A stretch of 64,000 bases of DNA from Bacillus sp. SORGH_AS_0510. GTDB lineage: Bacteria > Bacillota > Bacilli > Bacillales > Cytobacillaceae. Positions 53,758 through 63,210 of this stretch are shown here, piece after piece; position 1 is the first letter of the stretch; every line of letters starts with the position of its first letter. The stretch lies in assembly GCF_030818775.1 (NCBI RefSeq), contig NZ_JAUTAU010000001.1, positions 2,732,001 through 2,796,000 on the forward strand, in the 5' to 3' direction. Both the position numbers and the translations under genes were made by a program. The notes below the pieces were generated by a model that saw only the letters and a list, made by a program, of their open reading frames with translations, searched no databases and was not told the DNA's origin.

Positions 53758-54753
53758 CTACCACGGATATTCGCCTTCCTTGTGTTTATCCGTTTTTGAA
53801 AAATAAGCGGGTTGATAATGATGGACGAATTGCTGTGTGTTCGCGTTGATAAATCCGGAACCATAGGTAGGGTCTTCTGAGCGCCAAACCCCATTCAGCA
53901 GCACTTCATTCCAAGCATGGTTTTCTCCATAAGATACTTTCGTTTTTATTCCTACCGCACGGTGCAGAGCTGCACTTAAATGAGCATATCCTGAACAAAG
54001 AACATTTCGAGTTTGATACGCTTGAAGCGCGGTGTACATAGGTGGATTGGTCGAATTAACCAATGGCGCATTATAGGAAACATTTTTTGCCACCCAAGAG
54101 AAAATGGCTTTAGATTTTTCTTCATCTGTTTTTTTTCCATTTGTGATGTTTTGTGCAAGTGCCACCAAACCAGGGTCATTACTCTGTACCATAAAGCTTG
54201 GCAATAAATATGGATCTCCATCGGTTAAATGATATTCTGCATAACCAAGAACCCGGTTAGGATCATCTTCTTTTCCATTATAATACTCATCCACATTAAT
54301 GATCACATCCCCTACTGAATACGTAAGCGGATATTCATAATGAACCTTCCCTTTAGTAAAAGGGACCTTAATCGTCGTCTTCTTATCTGCACGCTGTTCT
54401 TGGATAAATAAAATAACACCATCTGCCTTATTAAATTTGCCATATGGTGTTGGTTTGCCTGTAACAACTAATTTTCCGTGATTTACGGTTACTAAGTAGG
54501 TTTGGATCTCAGTCGGTTTATACTTCCCATCCGAAGTGGTTGGGATGGATGTCTCCGTATTTGGTTCATCCACTGTCTCCTGACTTGATACCTGAGGAGG
54601 TGTCTCCTGATTCTCGGGCTCTGCCTGTTCTTGTAATGGAGAATCCAAATACTCCAGGAAATTTTTAATTTGATCTATAGAAGGAAGAAGGTCTCTTTGT
54701 CCAAGATAAAAAAATGCATAGGCACCTAGAAATAGTACGATGAGTTTTCTCAA
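53758..54753 (-). CDS. Transglutaminase-like (papain-fold) membrane-anchored protein
   Basis: 331 residues from TTG 54753 (GAGGTG 9 bp upstream). One N-terminal membrane anchor (LIVLFLGAYAFFYLG), a Pro/Glu/Thr-rich spacer to about residue 80, a beta domain, then a transglutaminase core: Cys in RNVLCSGYAHLSAAL, His in YGENHAWNEVLL, Asp in EDPTYGSGF. Such extracellular proteins hydrolyse or rearrange peptide amides; substrate unknown. Confidence 0.85.
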   Translation of the reverse strand: MRKLIVLFLGAYAFFYLGQRDLLPSIDQIKNFLEYLDSPLQEQAEPENQETPPQVSSQETVDEPNTETSIPTTSDGKYKPTEIQTYLVTVNHGKLVVTGKPTPYGKFNKADGVILFIQEQRADKKTTIKVPFTKGKVHYEYPLTYSVGDVIINVDEYYNGKEDDPNRVLGYAEYHLTDGDPYLLPSFMVQSNDPGLVALAQNITNGKKTDEEKSKAIFSWVAKNVSYNAPLVNSTNPPMYTALQAYQTRNVLCSGYAHLSAALHRAVGIKTKVSYGENHAWNEVLLNGVWRSEDPTYGSGFINANTQQFVHHYQPAYFSKTDKHKEGEYPW

Positions 54754-54891
54754 AAAATAACACACCTCAACTTTCTACTAGCTATAAGTCTATTTTTCTA
54801 TATATTTAAGATAATAGCAACTTTTTAGGAGAGGCATCCCTCATTTTGTTATAATACTTTACAAACGAACTAGGAAAAATTGAGGTGCATC

Positions 54892-56850
54892 ATGAAAAAA
54901 ACGATTGGCATGTTTGCGCATGTGGATGCAGGAAAAACCACTTTAGCCGAACAACTGCTCTTCCACACGAAAGCGATTAGACAACGAGGGCGTGTTGACC
55001 ATCAGGATACCTTTCTCGATACGCATGAAATAGAAAAGCAACGAGGGATTACCGTATTTGCAGATCAAGCCACGTTTACATTTAATCAATCAGAGTATTT
55101 TCTCATCGACACTCCGGGACATGTGGATTTTTCCCCTGAAATGGAGCGATCCATACAGGTAATGGACTATGCCGTAATTATTATTAGTGCCGTCGAGGGT
55201 ATCGAGGGTCATACTGAAACAGTTTGGAGTCTTCTACAAAAACATCAAGTACCTACTATTTTCTTTATTAATAAAATAGATCGCGTGGGTGCAGATGTAT
55301 CTAGAGTTATGGAAGAAATACGGAATAATCTCACCCGTGATGTCTGTGATATAACCGAGACACTGACCGAGGGTGACATGAATGAGGAATTAATTGAGTT
55401 TATCGCCGAACGAAATGAAGAACTTTTGGAGCAGTATATGGATTCAGGCTATGAGCCTAATGTTTGGCTTAAAACGATGCAAAGCCTTATTAATCATAAC
55501 CAATTGTTCCCGTGTGCCTCAGGCTCAGCTCTCCAAGACATCGGTATAGACAGTTTTCTTAGAAAAATCGACCTGTTAACTTCGACTAGTTATAATGGTA
55601 ATCTCCCATTTGCAGGCAGAGTCTATAAGATTCGCTATGATGAAAAAGGGACAAGACTAACTTTTATTAAAGCGCTAAGCGGGACCCTTAAAGTACGAGA
55701 TGAAATCAACTATGGCGATTCTGACAGTCAGCTCAATGAAAAAATCACTCAAATACGTATATATAATGGAAATAAGTTTAGCACTGCCGACCAGGTATCT
55801 GCAGGTGAATTATTTGCTGTAACAGGTCTTTCCGCTACTTCTGCTGGAGATGGTTTAGGGGTAATAAAAGAAAAAGCAATCTATGAAATCAGTTCTGCCC
55901 TAAAATCAAAGGTAATCTTTGACCCCTCCATTCACGTTAAAGAGGTGTTACGAATTTTCACTATCCTTGACGCGGAAGATCCTGCGTTGAATGTAACTTG
56001 GGAGGAACGCTCTCAAGAAGTTCATATTCGGGTCATGGGAACGATTCAGCTTGAAGTATTAAAGCAGATTGTTAAAGAACGGTTCCACATGGACGTACTT
56101 TTTGGCGAACCAGAAATATTATATAAGGAAACTATCAATACGGAAGTGATCGGCTACGGTCATTTTGAACCGTTAGGACATTATGCAGAAGTTCATCTTA
56201 AAATGGAGCCAGCTACAAGAAATAGTGGTATTTCCTTCGACAACGTGTGTCATACAGAAGATTTACCTGTCAGTACACAGAATTTGATTCGACATCACCT
56301 TTTTGAACGTAATCATCACGGGTTATTAACTGGTTCCCCACTGACAGATGTAAAAATCACGCTATTAACAGGGAGAGCTCATAATAAACACACATCTGGT
56401 GGTGACTTTAGAGAGGCATCCTACCGAGCATTACGACAAAGTCTTGAAAAAGCAGATAATGTTCTCCTTGAACCATTCTATCATTTTAAAATGAAAATGG
56501 ATTTAGATGACCTGGGAAGGGTTTTAACTGATATACAAAATGCCCACGGCAGTTTTGATGCACCGATGACGGAAGGCAACAAAGCGGTCATCACTGGCAA
56601 AGTTCCTGTAGCCACATTTATGAACTATAGCTCAGAATTTGCTTCAATTACCCAGGGAAAAGGGACGTTGAACCTAGTGTTCGGCGGTTACTACCCTTGC
56701 CATAATCCAAATGAAGTAATGGAGAGAATACACTACAACAAAGATGCAGATCCGGAATATACCTCTTCCTCCATCTTTTGTTCAAAAGGCCAAGGCTATT
56801 CTGTTCCTTGGGATCAAGCGGAAGAAGAAATGCATTGTTTAAAGAGATGA
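54892..56850 (+). CDS. TetM-like ribosomal-protection-type translation GTPase
   Basis: 652 residues from ATG 54892 after GAGGTG. GTPase motifs: AHVDAGKTT (G1), RGIT (G2), DTPGHVDF (G3), NKID (G4). Domains II-V follow the EF-G/TetM order, including MKMDLDDLGRVLTDIQNAHG in domain V. In TetM the domain-IV loop that displaces tetracycline contains YSPVSTPADFR; here the same position reads RAHNKHTSGGDFREAS. This suggests a chromosomal translation factor of the family and not a proven tetracycline determinant. Ends in a strong terminator. Confidence 0.88.
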   Translation: MKKTIGMFAHVDAGKTTLAEQLLFHTKAIRQRGRVDHQDTFLDTHEIEKQRGITVFADQATFTFNQSEYFLIDTPGHVDFSPEMERSIQVMDYAVIIISAVEGIEGHTETVWSLLQKHQVPTIFFINKIDRVGADVSRVMEEIRNNLTRDVCDITETLTEGDMNEELIEFIAERNEELLEQYMDSGYEPNVWLKTMQSLINHNQLFPCASGSALQDIGIDSFLRKIDLLTSTSYNGNLPFAGRVYKIRYDEKGTRLTFIKALSGTLKVRDEINYGDSDSQLNEKITQIRIYNGNKFSTADQVSAGELFAVTGLSATSAGDGLGVIKEKAIYEISSALKSKVIFDPSIHVKEVLRIFTILDAEDPALNVTWEERSQEVHIRVMGTIQLEVLKQIVKERFHMDVLFGEPEILYKETINTEVIGYGHFEPLGHYAEVHLKMEPATRNSGISFDNVCHTEDLPVSTQNLIRHHLFERNHHGLLTGSPLTDVKITLLTGRAHNKHTSGGDFREASYRALRQSLEKADNVLLEPFYHFKMKMDLDDLGRVLTDIQNAHGSFDAPMTEGNKAVITGKVPVATFMNYSSEFASITQGKGTLNLVFGGYYPCHNPNEVMERIHYNKDADPEYTSSSIFCSKGQGYSVPWDQAEEEMHCLKR

Positions 56851-56856
56851 TTTTAA

Positions 56857-56902
56857 AAAAAAAGCGGTCGCGTAGATAACCTGCTACGCGACCGCTTTTA
56901 TA
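56857..56902. terminator. Strong bidirectional terminator
   Basis: AAAGCGGTCGCGTAG and CTACGCGACCGCTTT form a perfect 15-bp stem between the GTPase and terC genes. Confidence 0.9.
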
Positions 56903-56907
56903 AATAT

Positions 56908-57639
56908 TTACATAGTCCTTTCTTTACCAGAATTCCCTCTTAGCATATGAACGATAAAGGTCCCCATAAACACAATGATTAAGATACTAAAGAAAAGCAT
57001 TTCATCTAAATGATAGCCGAAGGCCGATGCTATCATTTTAACAGCAATTATAGCTATTAAAATAAAGGCTGTAGTCTCAAACTCAGGAACTTTCTCAATC
57101 AATGCTAGGAATAAATTTGCCACACCCCTCATCAATAAGATTCCTAACACCCCTCCTAAAAACAAGACCCATTCCTGGTTAGAAACCCCAAACGCGGCAA
57201 TGATACTATCCAAACTAAATGCGATGTCCAGTAACTCAACTGTTAACACGGTTTTCCAAAAACTCATTTTCTTATTTTGAACATCATCATCCTCGTCATC
57301 CTTTTTTAAGAAGTTTTGGAAAACAATCCATAGTAAGTAGTGGCCGCCAACAATTTTGATCCATCCTACATTAATTAATGTGACTCCTAGACCAATGGCT
57401 AGGATTCTAAACAAATAGGCACCAAAAATCCCGTAGAACAGAGCTTTCTTACGCTGTTTTTTTGGCAAATGCTTCACCAAAACTGCTAGTACAAGGGCAT
57501 TATCGGCGGACAATAATCCTTCTAGAATAATCAGAGTTCCGATTACACCCCAACTGGCAGGATTAGAAAAGACCTCTCGTAATTCTTCAAAAGAAAAAAA
57601 TGTACTGTAGCTATGCAACAGTTCTTGTAGGAATTCCAT
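56908..57639 (-). CDS. TerC-family membrane protein
   Basis: 243 residues from ATG 57639 (AAAGGAG upstream), chosen over a further-upstream GTG. Seven membrane segments. Signatures: EGLLSADNALVLAVLV and LLDIAFSLDSIIAAFGVS, with the acidic residues thought to bind Mn. TerC/YceF proteins export manganese, including during exoenzyme metalation. No yybP-ykoY riboswitch is visible upstream. Confidence 0.88.
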   Translation of the reverse strand: MEFLQELLHSYSTFFSFEELREVFSNPASWGVIGTLIILEGLLSADNALVLAVLVKHLPKKQRKKALFYGIFGAYLFRILAIGLGVTLINVGWIKIVGGHYLLWIVFQNFLKKDDEDDDVQNKKMSFWKTVLTVELLDIAFSLDSIIAAFGVSNQEWVLFLGGVLGILLMRGVANLFLALIEKVPEFETTAFILIAIIAVKMIASAFGYHLDEMLFFSILIIVFMGTFIVHMLRGNSGKERTM

Positions 57640-57850
57640 TTTGTCTCCTTTTTCAATCAAAAATTTTTCCATGCTTCTAAATTGATGCTTGTCCTTGATG
57701 TTCACATAGCTTCTTTCTCTAATTTATATGTATGTTGACGAAGAGAAGATATGAACAAATTCAATGAAGGTGAAATGATAAAAATAAAGGAATTTCCACT
57801 ATGAAACAAGAACTATTAAGTAGAAAAATAGAACATAAAAGGGTGTGTCT

Positions 57851-58900
57851 ATGGAAACAATCAAAAACCACATTGATTACCGAAATCTGATACCACGTCA
57901 GAATGGATTTGTCTTTAAGTTTATTAAAAAAGATAATCAATATATCCATACATTTAGTGAGGGTGACTTCCTAGAAAAATTAGGAATTTCCTCTTCCTGT
58001 GTAGTTGGTAAAACACTTTTTGAATTTTTACCTCCAAAAATAGCAAAACAGAAGGAAAAATTTTATGAAATGGCTTGGAACAATGGTCCTGTCAATTATG
58101 AAGGAGAAATTAACGGTTCTTTTTATATTGCTTCGTTAAATCCCATGGTCATTAATGGAGAAACCGTTGAAGTAAATGGGACAGCCATTGATATAACCAC
58201 TGAAAAGAAAAATGAGTTGAAGTTGCGGCAAATGGAGAAGCTTTCGCTCGTTGGTGAATTAGCTGCAGGTATTGCTCACGAAATCCGTAACCCTCTCACC
58301 TCCATTACGGGTTTTACTCAAATTCTAAATGAGAGTATTCAAGATCCTTCCTTCAAAGGATATCTCGAAATCATGTTAGATGAATTAGACCGTATCAATA
58401 CCATTGTAAGTGAATTTATGTTTATTGCTAAACCTACAGAAGGTTTGGAGTGTAAAGAAATCAATATCGGCTCCTTAATCTCGAGTGTTATTTTTTTCAT
58501 GAATCCACAATTTAATTTAAATAGCGTTAATATTACATTAAACCTGGACTCTTCCATAAACGCTTTTTGTGATCCAAACCAAATCAAGCAGGTTTTAATC
58601 AATCTTTTCCAAAATGCCATTGAGGCAACGACAACGAATAAAAACATTGAAATATCACTAAAAAATGAAAATGACAAATATTTTTCTATTAAAATACAAG
58701 ATTATGGGATTGGAATGTCTGAAGAGCGACAAAAACGGTTATTCGAACCGTTTTATACGACGAAGGAAAAAGGAACAGGATTAGGGTTAATGGTGTGTAA
58801 GCGAATCGTCGAAAACCACCAGGGCACGATTGACATCAAGTCGTCTCAAGGAGAAGGAACCGTTGTGACCATTTTTATGCCTCTGCCAGAAGAAAAATAA
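57851..58900 (+). CDS. PAS-domain sensor histidine kinase, soluble
   Basis: 349 residues from ATG 57851 (AAAAGGGTG upstream). PAS fold at residues 15-115 (GISSSCVVGKTLFEFLPPK), then HisKA with GIAHEIRNPLTSITGFTQIL, N-box NLFQNAIEA, G1 DYGIGMS and G2 GTGLGL. No transmembrane helix and no partner response regulator: the plan of KinA/KinE-type sporulation kinases that feed the Spo0F phosphorelay. Which branch is not determined. Confidence 0.88.
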   Translation: METIKNHIDYRNLIPRQNGFVFKFIKKDNQYIHTFSEGDFLEKLGISSSCVVGKTLFEFLPPKIAKQKEKFYEMAWNNGPVNYEGEINGSFYIASLNPMVINGETVEVNGTAIDITTEKKNELKLRQMEKLSLVGELAAGIAHEIRNPLTSITGFTQILNESIQDPSFKGYLEIMLDELDRINTIVSEFMFIAKPTEGLECKEINIGSLISSVIFFMNPQFNLNSVNITLNLDSSINAFCDPNQIKQVLINLFQNAIEATTTNKNIEISLKNENDKYFSIKIQDYGIGMSEERQKRLFEPFYTTKEKGTGLGLMVCKRIVENHQGTIDIKSSQGEGTVVTIFMPLPEEK

Positions 58901-58902
58901 GC

Positions 58903-58934
58903 AAGGACCCGTTAATGAAATGGGTCCTTTTTGT
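58903..58934 (+). terminator. Terminator of the PAS kinase gene
   Basis: AAGGACCC and GGGTCCTT, 8-bp stem, then TTTT. Confidence 0.8.
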
Positions 58935-58936
58935 AT

Positions 58937-60148
58937 TTAAGAAACAGCCTTTCTCTTTACTGGATGTTTCTGTAAAGTTGTATTCCAATATGCCATAGTT
59001 GTTGCGCCTAAAAGTAAGATACCCGTGACAATAAAAACAATCGTGACGGGGAACATACCGCCAATGAAGCCCCCGAGAATAGGACCAACCATTCCGCCAA
59101 TCTGGTTCGCTGTTTGACTTAAACCGAATGCCCTTCCACGGAATTCACTTTCGGTTGACTTAACGACAAGACCATTTAAAGCTGGGTAAACCGCACAGAA
59201 GAATATACCGAAAGCGAATCGGACAAGTGAGAAGCCCCAAATATCGCTAAACACAATATGTGCAAGCATCCCTATTCCTCCCCCTAACAAACCAATGAAT
59301 AGTACTCGTTGAAAACCAATTCTATCTGCCCATCTCCCCCAATAGGGTGCAAAAATGGCAGAAGCAATTCCAGGGAGAGAAAATACAAGACCCGCAATAA
59401 GGGAGGCATTGTCAGAAGATCCACCAAGTTTGACAATATATAATGGAAGAACAGGTTCGATTGTCATCACTGAACATGAAGTTACAACCAACAGAAGAAG
59501 GACGAGCATAAACGGCCTGTTGGTCCACGCAATTTGAAGATCCTTTTTAACAGAACCGCGTTCCTTGCTTGGAGTGAAGTTTTCCTCTCTTACCCAAATA
59601 ATAATTAATAGTGTGGCAATAAGCACGATGCTTCCTGCACTTGCAAAAGCCCACCTATTTCCCACAAGATGAGCAATACCTCCACCTAGAAGTGGCCCGA
59701 TTATGGTCCCGGACGCTGAAGCTGTTGAAATTAACGACAGAGCATAGCCCACTTTTTCATTCGGTGTATTTGTTCCTATTAGGGCAATAGCACCTGGAAT
59801 AAAGCCGCTAAGCAAGCCCTGCAAAATACGCAGCACCAATATTTCATAAGGATTTGTGACAAAGGCCATTAAGGAATAGATAAAAAAGAGAACGATACCC
59901 GCTCGGACAATCATCGGTTTTCTGCCGTATTGGTCTGCCACCCTTCCCCAGAATGGGGCTGCAATGGCACCTGCGAAGAAAGCTGAGCTAAATAACAAGC
60001 CTGACCACATTTCCGTATGTTCGTTGACCCCTATTTGCAGAAGAAATATCGGTAAAAAAGGAATGACCATAGAAAAACTTGCCGCTGTAAAAAAGACCCC
60101 AATCCATAACACCCATAAATTTCGTTTCCAACCTAGCACTCTGTCCAT
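58937..60148 (-). CDS. DHA1-family multidrug efflux MFS transporter (MdtG/NorA-like)
   Basis: About 404 residues and twelve membrane segments. DHA1 motif A at loop 2-3 (GRVADQYGRKPMIV), and LRILQGLLSGFIPGAIALIG as motif C-containing helix 5 (GPLLGGGIAH follows, the antiporter GxxxGPxxGG signature). Exports drugs with proton antiport. Start ATG 60148 has GGGAG directly ahead and GTG 60139 is better spaced; the long upstream extension lacks a ribosome site. Confidence 0.85.
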   Translation of the reverse strand: MDRVLGWKRNLWVLWIGVFFTAASFSMVIPFLPIFLLQIGVNEHTEMWSGLLFSSAFFAGAIAAPFWGRVADQYGRKPMIVRAGIVLFFIYSLMAFVTNPYEILVLRILQGLLSGFIPGAIALIGTNTPNEKVGYALSLISTASASGTIIGPLLGGGIAHLVGNRWAFASAGSIVLIATLLIIIWVREENFTPSKERGSVKKDLQIAWTNRPFMLVLLLLVVTSCSVMTIEPVLPLYIVKLGGSSDNASLIAGLVFSLPGIASAIFAPYWGRWADRIGFQRVLFIGLLGGGIGMLAHIVFSDIWGFSLVRFAFGIFFCAVYPALNGLVVKSTESEFRGRAFGLSQTANQIGGMVGPILGGFIGGMFPVTIVFIVTGILLLGATTMAYWNTTLQKHPVKRKAVS

Positions 60149-60326
60149 CTCCCATAAGTTGATCAATGCTGTTTGTGTAATGTATTTCTTTTCCAACCGT
60201 TTTTTGTTATGGATAATCATAACATAACGACAAATTATTTTCACTCACGAAATTTCCGGAAATAGAAATAAAATCAACTGCAATTGATTTAGGTAGCCGT
60301 AGGATTTGAATATTTTTTTCATGCAA

Positions 60327-60375
60327 AGAAAAAGCGGGGGGAAATGATTCGTACATACGAATCATTTCCCCCCGC
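60327..60375 (-). terminator. Terminator of spx, very long perfect stem
   Basis: GCGGGGGGAAATGATTCGTA and its exact reverse complement flank a 2-base centre (60334-60375), giving a 20-bp paired arm, followed by TTTTTC on the minus strand. Confidence 0.85.
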
Positions 60376-60385
60376 ATATTATTGA

Positions 60386-60784
60386 CTAATAACTAGCTGC
60401 CTGTTGTGTATCTAAGTTAATAAATGTACGTAATTTGCGTGGTAGGAAACTGCGGATATCTTCCTCGTTATAGCCAACCTGCAGTCTTTTTTCATCCAGC
60501 ATTATGGGACGACGTAAGATTTTGGGATTATTAATAATTAACTCGTATAAATCCTGCAATGGTAAAGCTTCAATGTTGATATCTAATTCTTTAAAAGTCT
60601 TAGAATTAGTAGAGATAATTTCATCTGTTCCATCTTCAGTTAGACGAAGGATTGACTTAATTTCATCCTTAGTCAGCGGCTGTGATAATATATTTCTTTC
60701 TGTATAATCAATATGATGTTCCTCGAGCCACGCCTTAGCTTTACGACAAGAAGTACAGCTTGGTGTAGAGAATAGAGTAACCAT
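60386..60784 (-). CDS. spx: Spx-family global redox/stress regulator
   Basis: 132 residues from ATG 60784 (AAGGAG upstream), the size of Spx. N-terminal redox switch CTSC ([17 protein letters not shown]), [14 protein letters not shown], and [20 protein letters not shown], the RNA polymerase alpha-CTD-contacting region. Spx redirects RNA polymerase under disulfide stress and is degraded by ClpXP. No mecA is nearby, and the upstream Rrf2 gene suggests the SpxA2 paralog. Confidence 0.92.
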   Translation of the reverse strand: MVTLFSTPSCTSCRKAKAWLEEHHIDYTERNILSQPLTKDEIKSILRLTEDGTDEIISTNSKTFKELDINIEALPLQDLYELIINNPKILRRPIMLDEKRLQVGYNEEDIRSFLPRKLRTFINLDTQQAASY

Positions 60785-60867
60785 TTTCAAACACACTCCT
60801 TACAAATAAAGTATTTTGAAATAAGTTATTACGAAATCGAGATAAACACTCTTAAAAAAGAAGAAGC

Positions 60868-61296
60868 CTACTCCTTCAACTTACAGCCCTTTATCCTTTC
60901 AAGGACATTGCTAATCGTGACTTGCTTTAAATAGGATTGTAGATGCATCTCAGCTTCAGTAAAAATATTGTCCATTACCACTTGAGTATTTGAAGAAATC
61001 ACGCAGGCTTTTTCCGGATCACCTGTACACCAATTCGGTTTAAGGGAACCTACCGACATGGCCTGATATATTTGAGACAAGGTTGTTATTTCAGGGTCGC
61101 ATTCTAGCACATAGCCTCCGCCAATGCCCTCTTTAGTCTTTACATACCCGCTTTTTCGTAATGTACTCATAATTTTTCGAATTCTAGCAGGATTTGTACA
61201 AACATTTTCAGCAATGACCTCACTGTTGGCCATTTGATTAGGTAAGTTAGCTAATAAAACAAGACTATGTAGAGCAATTACGAAATCGCTGTTCAT
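60868..61296 (-). CDS. Rrf2-family regulator, SaiR/YwnA-like
   Basis: 142 residues from ATG 61296. Winged helix at the N-terminus (NSEVIAENVCTNPARIRKIMS, then LRKSGYVKTKEGIGGGYVL). Cys residues at about 32, 94 and 102 (CTGDPEKAC) could sense oxidants; no Fe-S CxxxxxCxxxxxxC signature of IscR is complete. In Bacillus anthracis the Rrf2 repressor SaiR sits beside and represses spxA2; the same order here supports that role. An inverted repeat lies upstream. Confidence 0.82.
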   Translation of the reverse strand: MNSDFVIALHSLVLLANLPNQMANSEVIAENVCTNPARIRKIMSTLRKSGYVKTKEGIGGGYVLECDPEITTLSQIYQAMSVGSLKPNWCTGDPEKACVISSNTQVVMDNIFTEAEMHLQSYLKQVTISNVLERIKGCKLKE

Positions 61297-61324
61297 CGTC
61301 ACCCATCCTTCCTAATCAGTTTAT

Positions 61325-61347
61325 ACTGTAACTTTATATTATACAGT
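61325..61347. promoter_or_regulatory. Inverted repeat upstream of the Rrf2 gene
   Basis: ACTGTA at 61325-61330 and TACAGT at 61342-61347, separated by 11 AT-rich bases that include ATTATA (minus TATAAT). Possible autoregulatory operator over the promoter. Confidence 0.45.
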
Positions 61348-61391
61348 TCGATAAGTCAATGCAAAAAAATGGATAATGGAGCCTATTTTTT

Positions 61392-61423
61392 AAAAAAAGC
61401 GTCTCTACTCATCGTAGAAACGC
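61392..61423 (-). terminator. Terminator of the signal peptidase gene
   Basis: On the minus strand GCGTTTCTAC and GTAGAGACGC form a 10-bp stem (one wobble), then seven T. Confidence 0.85.
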
Positions 61424-61428
61424 GCGGC

Positions 61429-61953
61429 TTACTTAGTATTTCTTATATCAGTAAAAGGAAAAAAGACAAATTGGCTATGACCTACGATATCTTCTTTTTT
61501 AATAAAACCTAAGCCGTTTCTGCTATCCATACTATATAATCGATTATCCCCCATTACGAAGAAATGATTTTCGGGTACGGTTATCGGCCCAAAATCACCT
61601 GTTAACCGATTGCCAATCTGCATCGCTTCCTTCCGGTTTTCCGTTAAATAAGGTTCCTTAGTTTGAACACCATTTACAAATAACTGATCATTTTTCATGA
61701 GAATCAAATCGCCGGGAAGACCGATGATTCTTTTTACATAGAACTCTTCTTTTCCATCAATAATAACAATTTCTCCCCTATTAAAATGATCGTTCCAAGG
61801 CATTTTCTCTACAAAAATCTTTTCTTGATTGTGCAGCGTTGGCTCCATGGATGACCCTTCCACTATGTATGGTGTAAAGAAAAAGGTTCTTACGGTAATG
61901 GTTACTCCAATCGCAATAAACAAAGATTTCCCCCAACTCTTCCACTCGCTCAT
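61429..61953 (-). CDS. sip: Type I signal peptidase
   Basis: 174 residues. One N-terminal membrane anchor (LFIAIGVTITVRTFFF). Catalytic Ser in VEGSSMEPTL (residue about 36), catalytic Lys in YVKRIIGLPGD, and C-terminal FVMGDNRLYSMDSRNGLG (box E). Cleaves signal peptides of exported proteins outside the membrane. Bacilli carry several copies. TAAGGAG precedes ATG 61953. Confidence 0.93.
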   Translation of the reverse strand: MSEWKSWGKSLFIAIGVTITVRTFFFTPYIVEGSSMEPTLHNQEKIFVEKMPWNDHFNRGEIVIIDGKEEFYVKRIIGLPGDLILMKNDQLFVNGVQTKEPYLTENRKEAMQIGNRLTGDFGPITVPENHFFVMGDNRLYSMDSRNGLGFIKKEDIVGHSQFVFFPFTDIRNTK

Positions 61954-61987
61954 TAATTCAGCTCCTTATGGTACCATACCTTTAATC

Positions 61988-62479
61988 TTAAGAAGAGTAT
62001 CTATAAAACTTTTTATCCACTGCTAGGATAGGAAAACTCTCGGGCAATTCCGTTGAATTGATTTCCTGGAATCCATTTTTCTCATAAAAACGATGGGCTG
62101 CAAGGAATTGTGGGGTAGTACCCAGAAAAATTTCTGTAACTGCTTTTACATTTCCCCAGTCAAAAAGTTTATTGAGCAAAAGACTCGCCGTTTGATTGAC
62201 TTTTCCTCGAAATTCCTTGGCCACAAACATTTTTCTAAGTGCCGTCTGACCATTTTTAATATCCAATAATGCAATGGTTCCTACTACTCGGTCACCTGAA
62301 AGAGCAACCCAAAAGTTCCCATTTCCTGTTTGATAAAACTCTTCAATTTTTAATAAGTCAGGCTGATCCTCTTTCGTAATGGCTACACCATATTCTTTCT
62401 GCTGGATGTTTAGTATTAATTCGAGCACTTCCTCTTGATACTTTCTGGAATATTCTTTAATTACAACCTCTTTGGCCAT
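61988..62479 (-). CDS. GNAT-family N-acetyltransferase
   Basis: 164 residues from ATG 62479, after GGTGAAGG. Fold landmarks: WVALSGDRVVGTIALLDI, LRKMFVAKEFRGKVNQTASLLL (motif A, with Lys-Val-Asn in place of the usual GxG, a possible weakening of CoA binding) and AAHRFYEKNGFQEI. Substrate unknown. Independent of signal peptidase (35 bp gap). Confidence 0.83.
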   Translation of the reverse strand: MAKEVVIKEYSRKYQEEVLELILNIQQKEYGVAITKEDQPDLLKIEEFYQTGNGNFWVALSGDRVVGTIALLDIKNGQTALRKMFVAKEFRGKVNQTASLLLNKLFDWGNVKAVTEIFLGTTPQFLAAHRFYEKNGFQEINSTELPESFPILAVDKKFYRYSS

Positions 62480-62640
62480 TTCCTTCACCCCGTTTGTAAA
62501 CATAGTTTAATTATAACGCCATGCTCTTCCACTTACCAATAATTGGTTTTAATGTAATTAGAGTGGGGAATTTTGAGTAAATTTTTTAATTGGCGACAAA
62601 CTAATTTTATGAATACATTTTTGATAAGAGGGATTCATAT

Positions 62641-63207
62641 ATGAAGGATGTTCAGGTCAACAGTTTTGAACGGTTGGGACGGATTCAAAAGGAACTGTCA
62701 GATGGTTGGATTGACTACTGGTCCAAATACTCCAACATTGATACTTGGCACTTTTGGGTGAATGCCATTTTGTTTATCCTGCCACTTATAATTTTATTTT
62801 TTACTATTGATCGAAAGCGAGCCTTTCACATTGGCTTTTTTGGTTATAGTGTCCATATGATGGCTGGATATATAGATGGTTTTGCCACCCGACTTGGATT
62901 ATGGGAGTATCCTTATAAGCTTGTTCCGATCCTTCCAATCAGCATTACCTTAGATACATCACTCATCCCTGTTGTGTTTATGTTACTTTATCAATGGACA
63001 CTAAAACGAAAGAAAAATTACTACATCTATGCCATCATTTTTTGTGCGTTATTTGCCTTCGGCTTAAAACCCATCTTGTCAGCCCTCCACTTCTTTCAAT
63101 TCGAAGGTGGGACGAATTTCTTTCATCTATTTTTATTCTACATTTGCGGTGCAATCATAGCAAAATGGATCACAAATGTGTTTTTCTTTTTTGAAAAGAA
63201 TGGATAA
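62641..63207 (+). CDS. CBO0543-family membrane protein
   Basis: 188 residues, five hydrophobic segments. Typical features: IDTWHFWVNAILFILPLIIL, GYSVHMMAGYIDGFATRLGLWEYPYKL and PISITLDTSLIPVVFMLLYQW. Members are small membrane proteins of unknown function, common in Bacillaceae. AGAGGGA precedes the ATG. Confidence 0.85.
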   Translation: MKDVQVNSFERLGRIQKELSDGWIDYWSKYSNIDTWHFWVNAILFILPLIILFFTIDRKRAFHIGFFGYSVHMMAGYIDGFATRLGLWEYPYKLVPILPISITLDTSLIPVVFMLLYQWTLKRKKNYYIYAIIFCALFAFGLKPILSALHFFQFEGGTNFFHLFLFYICGAIIAKWITNVFFFFEKNG

Positions 63208-63210
63208 GAC

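Noticed and set aside
54892..56850. Tetracycline resistance determinant
   Set aside because: Family membership is clear but the drug-displacing loop differs, so resistance is not claimed.
57640..57850. yybP-ykoY manganese riboswitch before terC
   Set aside because: The conserved junction sequences and terminator switch are not seen.
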